From Vogesella aquatica (lineage in GTDB: Bacteria > Pseudomonadota > Gammaproteobacteria > Burkholderiales > Chromobacteriaceae): a DNA stretch of 64,000 nt. Both the position numbers and the translations under genes were made by a program. Under the pieces are notes generated by a model. The model made no database searches. It was not told the origin of the DNA and worked only from the letters and a program-made list of their open reading frames with translations. This document shows, one piece after another, positions 59,191 through 64,000 of the stretch; the stretch's first letter is position 1; each line of letters opens with the position of its first letter. Location: contig NZ_JAQQLF010000011.1 of assembly GCF_028548455.1 (NCBI RefSeq), positions 62,001 through 126,000 on the forward strand. Direction: 5' to 3'.

Positions 59191-61364
59191 CAAACTTCCT
59201 TATTGTGGCTAGCGGCCTCGTCCAGCGCTTCGCGCAGCGACGCGCGCAGGGACTCAGCCAGCATCATGTCAAAATCTTCTTTCAGCTGCTTCATCACGCC
59301 AGCCATCAGCTGCTTGGCCTGCTGCTCCAGCGCGTCCTGCATCCATAGCGCCAGCTCGACTTTCATGCGGGGCAACACGCGGGCGTAAAGCGCCTCGATC
59401 AGGGCGTTTTCATCCAGCCCGGCCGCCACCGCAGACGCACCCGGTGGCTGGTTTGCCTCTGCCGGCATGGCCTGACCGACGGCTTCGATATGGATATCGT
59501 TTTCGGACAACACCGGTACGGGCTGCGCCGTCACCTGCGCCGGGCTGGCCACGACGGCCGGTGCGGCCAACTCGTCCGGCACCAGCGGCTGACGCCGTAA
59601 GCGGATAACCTCTGCGATCACCGGTGCCACCTCAGGCTCGCTGGCATCCGGCAGCTGATCCAGATCTAGCGGCGGCTCGGCGCCCAGATCCCGCGCCCAG
59701 GCCAGCTCGACTTCTTTATCGCCGGCATGAAACCCAGCGACTGACAGCGGCCAATCGCCACCTGGCAGCTTGCCGGCGGGTTCGCCCAGCGTAGCGGCCG
59801 GCGATACCACCGCGCCAGCCAGGCCCAGGCCGCCACCCAATACACCCATGGGCAGGCTATCCAGAGAAATGCTCTGCACGATATCGTGCGCCGCCGGCTC
59901 GGGCAGCACAGGCTCGCGTGCGGCCAACTCTGCCTGGGCTGCTTGCAACCAGGCGGGGACCGGCTCTACCGCGCGGCCAAGCTCACTATTAATCTGATCA
60001 AACCTGCTAACGGGCTCGGCGACTGCTGACAAACCTGACGCAGCAGGCATATCCGCAAACGCTGTCTCTTCGACCGGCGGGCTCGTCACCCGCTCGACCG
60101 CATCCGCCATCGGCTCCGGTGCAGCGGGCTGCACGACAAAGTCGGCTTCTACCACGATTTCATCCTGCGCAGCAGTGCCAGCTAACGCTGCGTCGAAGGC
60201 AGGCTGCACCACGGGCTCTGCAACAGGCACCAGTGGATCTTCCGCCGGTTCGGCCAGCGTTACCGGGGTTGGCGGCGCGAGTGGCAGCACCTTATCCTGC
60301 GCCACAGCCAACGGCGCTTGCACTGGTTGCAAATCGGCCAGGATGTCGTCAATCGACATCGCCAGGTTAGCGGCCGGCTCATCCGGCACGTCCCAAGGCA
60401 AGGCTTCGAAAGCGGGGGCAACAGACAGGTCGGGCATGGCCGCTTCCGGCCGCAGGTTGGCCGCATCGCTGGCCAATGGCGCATCGGTGCCTGTCACTTC
60501 CCACCCGGCATCGGTCAGCAGTGGCGGGCTACTTTGCAAAACGGGTGCGGTGTCAGGCTCGGGCATCAGCACCGGCACGGCGTTCAGCTCGGCCAGATCG
60601 GCAGCCTGTGTGGCTGGCGGCTCCCAGGTGCTGGCCCACTCGTCGTCGGTAGACGCTGCTGCAAAAATCTCGGTTTGCGGCGAAATAGCGTCGTCGGCTT
60701 TGTTGAGGAAAGCATCCAGCGGCAGCTCCGGCAGGTCTGCCGGCTCATCGAAATCGTCCAGCTGGGCGGCAAACTGGTCCAGCGATGCCTGGTCTGGCTG
60801 CAAGGCATCCAGACCGGCGTCAGCGGGCGCATCCGGCGGCACTACGCTGGTACTGGGTACAACCGGCTCGAAGGTGGCGCGGGCAAACAACGCCCCTAGC
60901 CCGTCGCTGCTGCCTGCAGCCTCAGGAGCACTGGCCTGCGGCACATCGTCCAGCTCGAAAACAAAGTCATCCGCGGGCTGGCCACTACCGGCCAGGGGGC
61001 TGGCTGCAAGCGGGTTGTCATGGCGATGATCCAGACCCGGCAAAACATCATCCAGCGACAGTTCGCTAGGCAGGTCCACTTCCAGGTCCAGCGACGGCAG
61101 GCGCTCGATCAGCTGGCTGGCATTCAGGCTGGCCTGCTCGGCATCGCCCAGGTCGTCACCCAGCACATCATCGAGCGACAGCTCGTCCGGCAGGGTCAGC
61201 CCTGGTGGCGCCTCGCCAGGTAAAACCTGCGCCAGGGCGTCCAGCTCGGCAGAAAAATCGTAGGCAGGAATATCCAGCACCGGAATCGCTTCTACCTCTA
61301 CCACATCGGTCAGTACAGGCAGGTCTTGCGGGTTCCAGCCCTGGTCGGGAGTCGGGTTTGTCAT
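59190..61364 (-). CDS. Large acidic, low-complexity protein of unknown function
   Basis: A 724-aa protein with no signal peptide or membrane segment, rich in Ala, Pro, Asp and Glu. Short repeats of the kind LPDELSLDDVLGDDL and LPSELSLDDVLPGL stand near residues 57-110, and the middle is a long, probably disordered linker. Only the C-terminal 70 residues look folded: amphipathic helices (ALYARVLPRMKVELALWMQDALEQ). The pattern of a disordered acidic body with a small helical end suggests a scaffold. It overlaps holC by ATGA and cobO by TGATG, so expression is tied to both. I know no function. Confidence 0.75.
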   Translation of the reverse strand: MTNPTPDQGWNPQDLPVLTDVVEVEAIPVLDIPAYDFSAELDALAQVLPGEAPPGLTLPDELSLDDVLGDDLGDAEQASLNASQLIERLPSLDLEVDLPSELSLDDVLPGLDHRHDNPLAASPLAGSGQPADDFVFELDDVPQASAPEAAGSSDGLGALFARATFEPVVPSTSVVPPDAPADAGLDALQPDQASLDQFAAQLDDFDEPADLPELPLDAFLNKADDAISPQTEIFAAASTDDEWASTWEPPATQAADLAELNAVPVLMPEPDTAPVLQSSPPLLTDAGWEVTGTDAPLASDAANLRPEAAMPDLSVAPAFEALPWDVPDEPAANLAMSIDDILADLQPVQAPLAVAQDKVLPLAPPTPVTLAEPAEDPLVPVAEPVVQPAFDAALAGTAAQDEIVVEADFVVQPAAPEPMADAVERVTSPPVEETAFADMPAASGLSAVAEPVSRFDQINSELGRAVEPVPAWLQAAQAELAAREPVLPEPAAHDIVQSISLDSLPMGVLGGGLGLAGAVVSPAATLGEPAGKLPGGDWPLSVAGFHAGDKEVELAWARDLGAEPPLDLDQLPDASEPEVAPVIAEVIRLRRQPLVPDELAAPAVVASPAQVTAQPVPVLSENDIHIEAVGQAMPAEANQPPGASAVAAGLDENALIEALYARVLPRMKVELALWMQDALEQQAKQLMAGVMKQLKEDFDMMLAESLRASLREALDEAASHNKEV

Positions 61365-61786
61365 GCGGCATCACTCATGTCGTGATGGTGAATATCAAAG
61401 CCCAGGTCGAGGTAGGCACGGTAGCGTGTACGCGCTACTGCCCGGGAAGCCTCCTCCTGGCTAACCACCTCCAGAATACGGGAAAACCCCGCAGGGTTGA
61501 CAGGCATTTCTTCACCCAGATTCAATAAAACTGTCGGGCCGGCAGGTATATCGAAATGGGTGGCGAGCCAGATACGCGACGACGGCGCCTCCGCCGCGTT
61601 CCACTCGCAATGCGCAATGAAACTGGTATCGCCAAAAGACCAAAGCGCCCGGCTAAAAGCCTGCAGCGCCTGGTCGTCAGGAAGAACGACCAGCAGCCGT
61701 TCTTCCTTGCGGTATACAGTTTGTGCCGCACGGCAGGCAAAAGCCTGCACATTGGCGACACCTGTATAAAAATCAATCCGCGTCAT
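61361..61786 (-). CDS. holC: DNA polymerase III chi subunit
   Basis: A 141-aa clamp-loader accessory subunit that links the replicase to SSB. Residues 1-30 (RIDFYTGVANVQAFACRAAQTVY) and the central LLVVLPDDQALQAFSRALWSF fit HolC. It overlaps the end of pepA by 14 bp, the classic pepA-holC arrangement of proteobacteria. Confidence 0.92.
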   Translation of the reverse strand: MTRIDFYTGVANVQAFACRAAQTVYRKEERLLVVLPDDQALQAFSRALWSFGDTSFIAHCEWNAAEAPSSRIWLATHFDIPAGPTVLLNLGEEMPVNPAGFSRILEVVSQEEASRAVARTRYRAYLDLGFDIHHHDMSDAA

Positions 61787-63335
61787 CTTCTGTCGTTTCT
61801 ACCACTTCACGACGGGGGCGGCCGCGGCGGACCACGTTACCCAGCGCAATGTCGGCACGGTCTTGCAGGAACTGCACCAGCATTGGCACCGGGCGGCCAG
61901 TGGCACCCTTGTCCTTGCCACCACGCCAGGCGGTACCGGCGATATCCAGGTGGGCCCAGTCGTAGGCCTTGGCAAAGCGCGACAGGAAGCAGGCGGCGCT
62001 GACGCTGCCACCGGCACGGCCGCCAATATTGGCCATATCGGCAAACGGGCTCTTCAGCAGCTCCTGGTATTCGTCCCACAGCGGCATGTGCCAGGCGCGA
62101 TCACCTACCTCTTCACCGGCAGCCCACAGCTCTTTGGCCAGGCTGTCCTGGTTGCTGTACAGGCCGGTAGCAATGTGGCCCAGCGCGACCACGCAGGCGC
62201 CGGTCAGCGTGGCCACGTCGACTACGGTAGCCGGGTTGAAGCGTTCGACGTAAGTGAGTGCATCGCACAGCACCAGGCGACCTTCGGCGTCGGTATTCAG
62301 CACTTCGATGGTCTGGCCGGACATGGAGGTCACGATATCGCCCGGTTTCAGCGCACGGCCGGACGGCATGTTTTCGCAGGTAGCCACCACGCAAATCAGG
62401 TTGAGTGGCAGTTTCATGTCGACAGCGGCACGGAAAGCACCGATCACGGCAGCAGCACCGCCCATGTCGTACTTCATTTCATCCATGCCTTCGCCCGGCT
62501 TCAGCGAAATACCGCCGGAGTCGAAGGTCAGACCCTTGCCTACCAGCACGATAGGACGGTCGTTCTTGTCTTTGGCACCAAAATGCTTGAGCACCACAAA
62601 GCGGGCTTCTTCGTCACTGCCTTTGGCCACAGACAGGAAGGAGTGCATTTTCAGCGCATCCAGTTCGGCCGGGCCCATTACCTCGGCCTCGGCACCAAAG
62701 GCCAGCGCCATGTCACGCGCGACTTCGGCCAGGTATACCGGGGTGCAGACATTACCCGGGGCATTGGCCAGGTCCTTGGCCAGCTTCATGCCGGCGGCGA
62801 TGGCCTGGCCACGTTGCTGACCGCGTTCACCATCGGTCAGGTCGCTGCGGCGCGGTACGGCCAGCGTCATCTTGCGCGGCTCGCGCACTTCGTCCAGACG
62901 CGATTTGAACTTGTCAAAACGGTAGAGGGTGTCCAGCGTTACTACGGTAGCCTGCTCTACCATCCACTCCACATCGTGTTTCTTCACGTGCAGCTCGGAC
63001 AGGTAGCTCACCACTTCGTTGGACTGGGTGGCGGCCAGGGCTTTTACCGAAGCGCGGATGGCTTCACGGTATTCTTTGGCACGGAAGTCCCGCTCTTTGC
63101 CCAGGCCAACCAGCATGACGCGGTCACACAGGGTATGCGGCACGGAATGCAGGATCAGGGTGGTGCCCAGCTTGCCGTCCATGTCGCCACGTTTGAGCAC
63201 ATCGGTAATGAAGCCGTTCGATATGCGGTCAAGCAGGTCGGCAGCAAAAGACAGCTTGCGGGTTTCGTAAACACCGACCACAACGCAGGCTACGCGCTGT
63301 TTTTCCGGGCTTCCGCTTTTAATGTTAAACTCCAT
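61773..63335 (-). CDS. pepA: Leucyl aminopeptidase (M17)
   Basis: A 520-aa, two-metal cytosolic aminopeptidase. The catalytic domain has VGKGLTFDSGGISLKPGEGM (metal ligands Lys and Asp, about residue 274), MKYDMGGAAAVIGA (about 297) and the signature NTDAEGRLVLCDAL (about 357). In E. coli PepA also binds DNA in Xer recombination and carAB control. The start MEFNIKSGS is chosen over an extension of 34 residues that lies in the lptF-pepA promoter gap. First gene of the pepA-holC operon. Confidence 0.95.
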   Translation of the reverse strand: MEFNIKSGSPEKQRVACVVVGVYETRKLSFAADLLDRISNGFITDVLKRGDMDGKLGTTLILHSVPHTLCDRVMLVGLGKERDFRAKEYREAIRASVKALAATQSNEVVSYLSELHVKKHDVEWMVEQATVVTLDTLYRFDKFKSRLDEVREPRKMTLAVPRRSDLTDGERGQQRGQAIAAGMKLAKDLANAPGNVCTPVYLAEVARDMALAFGAEAEVMGPAELDALKMHSFLSVAKGSDEEARFVVLKHFGAKDKNDRPIVLVGKGLTFDSGGISLKPGEGMDEMKYDMGGAAAVIGAFRAAVDMKLPLNLICVVATCENMPSGRALKPGDIVTSMSGQTIEVLNTDAEGRLVLCDALTYVERFNPATVVDVATLTGACVVALGHIATGLYSNQDSLAKELWAAGEEVGDRAWHMPLWDEYQELLKSPFADMANIGGRAGGSVSAACFLSRFAKAYDWAHLDIAGTAWRGGKDKGATGRPVPMLVQFLQDRADIALGNVVRRGRPRREVVETTEDDAD

Positions 63336-63443
63336 GCAACGCTCCACCATGTGTGTTTGGTTCATCAAGACATACGTTCCAGCAGGCTTTTGGCCTGGCC
63401 GGAACCGGCCGACAAGCCTTGATTTTCTGGCCGACAACCATTC

Positions 63444-63490
63444 AGGTTAACCTTTCCAATTATCACTATCCTTTTGACGAATTGTCAAAA
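63444..63490. promoter_or_regulatory. Two palindromes in the pepA-lptF intergenic region
   Basis: AGGTTAACCT (63444-63453) is a perfect 10-bp palindrome. TTTTGAC-GAATT-GTCAAAA (63472-63490) is a 7-bp inverted repeat ending 13 bp before lptF. Both may be operators for the divergent genes. The TTGAC within the second could also be a -35 box. Confidence 0.45.
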
Positions 63491-63503
63491 ACGGGCCTGT
63501 TTT

Positions 63504-64000
63504 ATGCTTTTTCAGAAAAGCCTTACCCGAGAGCTGACTTATACCAGTATCGGGGTGTTTTCCATCTTGCTCGCCATTCTGCTGAGCACCCAAACGATCA
63601 ATATGCTGGGCCGCGCCGCACAAGGGCGTATTGCCAGCGATGCCATTTTTGCGCTGATCGGCTTCTGGTCGATCGGCTTTTTCCCGGTGCTGATGATTCT
63701 CACCATCTTCGTCAGCGTCATTGTCACGCTTACCCGCATGTGGCGCGAGCATGAAATGGCTGTCTGGATGGCCAGTGGCAAATCGCTCACCGATTGGGTA
63801 TGGCCGGTATTGCGTTTCGCGCTGCCGCTGTCCTTGCTGATTGCCGTCGGCACCACGGTGATAGAGCCCTGGGCGGTGCAGCGTAGCAAGGAGTACGCCG
63901 AAACCCTGAAGCAGCGCGAAGAAATGACCGCACTGTCACCCGGCGTATTCAAGGAGTCGCGCAGCAGCGACCGCGTTTACTTCATCGAAAGCTACTCGGC
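63504..64000 (+). CDS. lptF: LPS export permease LptF (partial, runs off the window)
   Basis: The first 165 residues of an inner-membrane component of the LptBFGC lipopolysaccharide exporter. It starts MLFQKSLTRELTYTSIGVFS, followed by transmembrane helices VFSILLAILLSTQTINML, ALIGFWSIGFFPVLMILTIFVSVIVTL and FALPLSLLIAVGTTVIEPW and the start of the periplasmic beta-jellyroll domain. The stretch LTRMWREHEMAVWMASG is the conserved cytoplasmic coupling-helix region. Divergent from pepA, the usual lptF-pepA arrangement. Confidence 0.94.
   Translation, partial: MLFQKSLTRELTYTSIGVFSILLAILLSTQTINMLGRAAQGRIASDAIFALIGFWSIGFFPVLMILTIFVSVIVTLTRMWREHEMAVWMASGKSLTDWVWPVLRFALPLSLLIAVGTTVIEPWAVQRSKEYAETLKQREEMTALSPGVFKESRSSDRVYFIESYS

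Larger units (their letters stand above)
1220..60464. repeat. Dispersed 9-mer GCGGCCAAC, uptake-sequence-like
   Basis: At least 52 exact copies of GCGGCCAAC or its complement GTTGGCCGC are scattered through the host DNA, about half on each strand. Examples: 1220, 2775, 4543, 4758, 5278, 5355, 5938, 7054, 11597, 16068, 17293, 18512, 29497, 30889, 31408, 31664, 32416, 35977, 39502, 43063, 44672, 45425, 47788, 49385, 49618, 52001, 52168, 53928, 53991, 54464, 59573, 60456. Most copies extend to TGCGGCCAAC, often with a further C. None lies between 19,360 and 28,790. Inverted pairs sit at 6994/7003, 9059/9074, 11996/12017, 37860/37882, 41807/41829 and 57126/57155. Counting was by eye, so treat the number as a minimum. 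Confidence 0.85.

Noticed and set aside
1220-60464. GCGGCCAAC as a mere Ala-Ala-Asn codon run, or as KOPS/Chi
   Set aside because: It occurs in several frames and between genes, on both strands in near-equal number. Codon bias alone and strand-polarised motifs are therefore poor explanations, though whole-genome statistics are still needed.

Overview
The window looks like chromosome of a high-GC betaproteobacterium of the Neisseriales/Chromobacteriaceae type (Vogesella- or Chromobacterium-like). The evidence is GC-rich coding with strong G/C third positions, a tmRNA tag reading ANDETYALAA, and housekeeping genes (lipBA, bipA, tyrS, trkAH, cca, pepA-holC, lptF) of betaproteobacterial style. 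The genus is inferred from flavour only; no 16S rRNA gene is present.

Layout. 0-19 kb is core chromosome: a TpsB transporter, pepD, umuDC, a PuuB-like oxidase, the dacA-ybeD-lipB-lipA cluster, ilvA, gph, a LysM/FecR protein paired with a CHASE2-GGDEF cyclase, bipA and ssrA (tmRNA). 19.34-28.79 kb is a 9.4-kb AT-rich integrated element inserted at the 3' end of ssrA and bounded by a 22-bp direct repeat. It carries a tyrosine integrase, a type IV pilin, an H-NS-like protein with an acidic partner, a DUF5906-type P-loop replication protein, a 350-bp array of about 12 copies of GGTGTATGATAT in both orientations, four copies of a promoter-like repeat around TTTTCCCCGTATTA, a MobA/MobL relaxase, a 56-aa charged protein, two small secreted proteins and an unidentified basic protein. 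I see no conjugation channel genes, so it reads as an integrative mobilizable element with its own replication module. 28.8-37.7 kb is an older accessory zone: a frameshifted integrase remnant just beyond attR, a HipBA module with three operators exactly 50 bp apart, and a type I restriction-modification system (hsdR-hsdM-hsdS). 37.9-64 kb is core again: pyk, a cytochrome b, tyrS, a quinone oxidoreductase, ccoI-ccoS, a MITE-like element, a PAS histidine kinase, the long trkA-VOC-trkH-slt-NDUFA9-like-cca-prpF run, a REC-EAL protein, cobO, a large acidic protein, holC, pepA and the start of lptF.

Two things stand out. The first is the mobile element, whose combination of pilin, H-NS, iterons and relaxase I cannot match to a named family. 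The second is a 9-mer, GCGGCCAAC (extended TGCGGCCAACC), which I count at least 52 times on either strand in the roughly 54.5 kb of host DNA and not once in the 9.4-kb element. It occurs in several reading frames, and as inverted pairs in gene-end hairpins, as DNA uptake sequences do in Neisseria and Pasteurellaceae. All counts and composition statements were made by eye.
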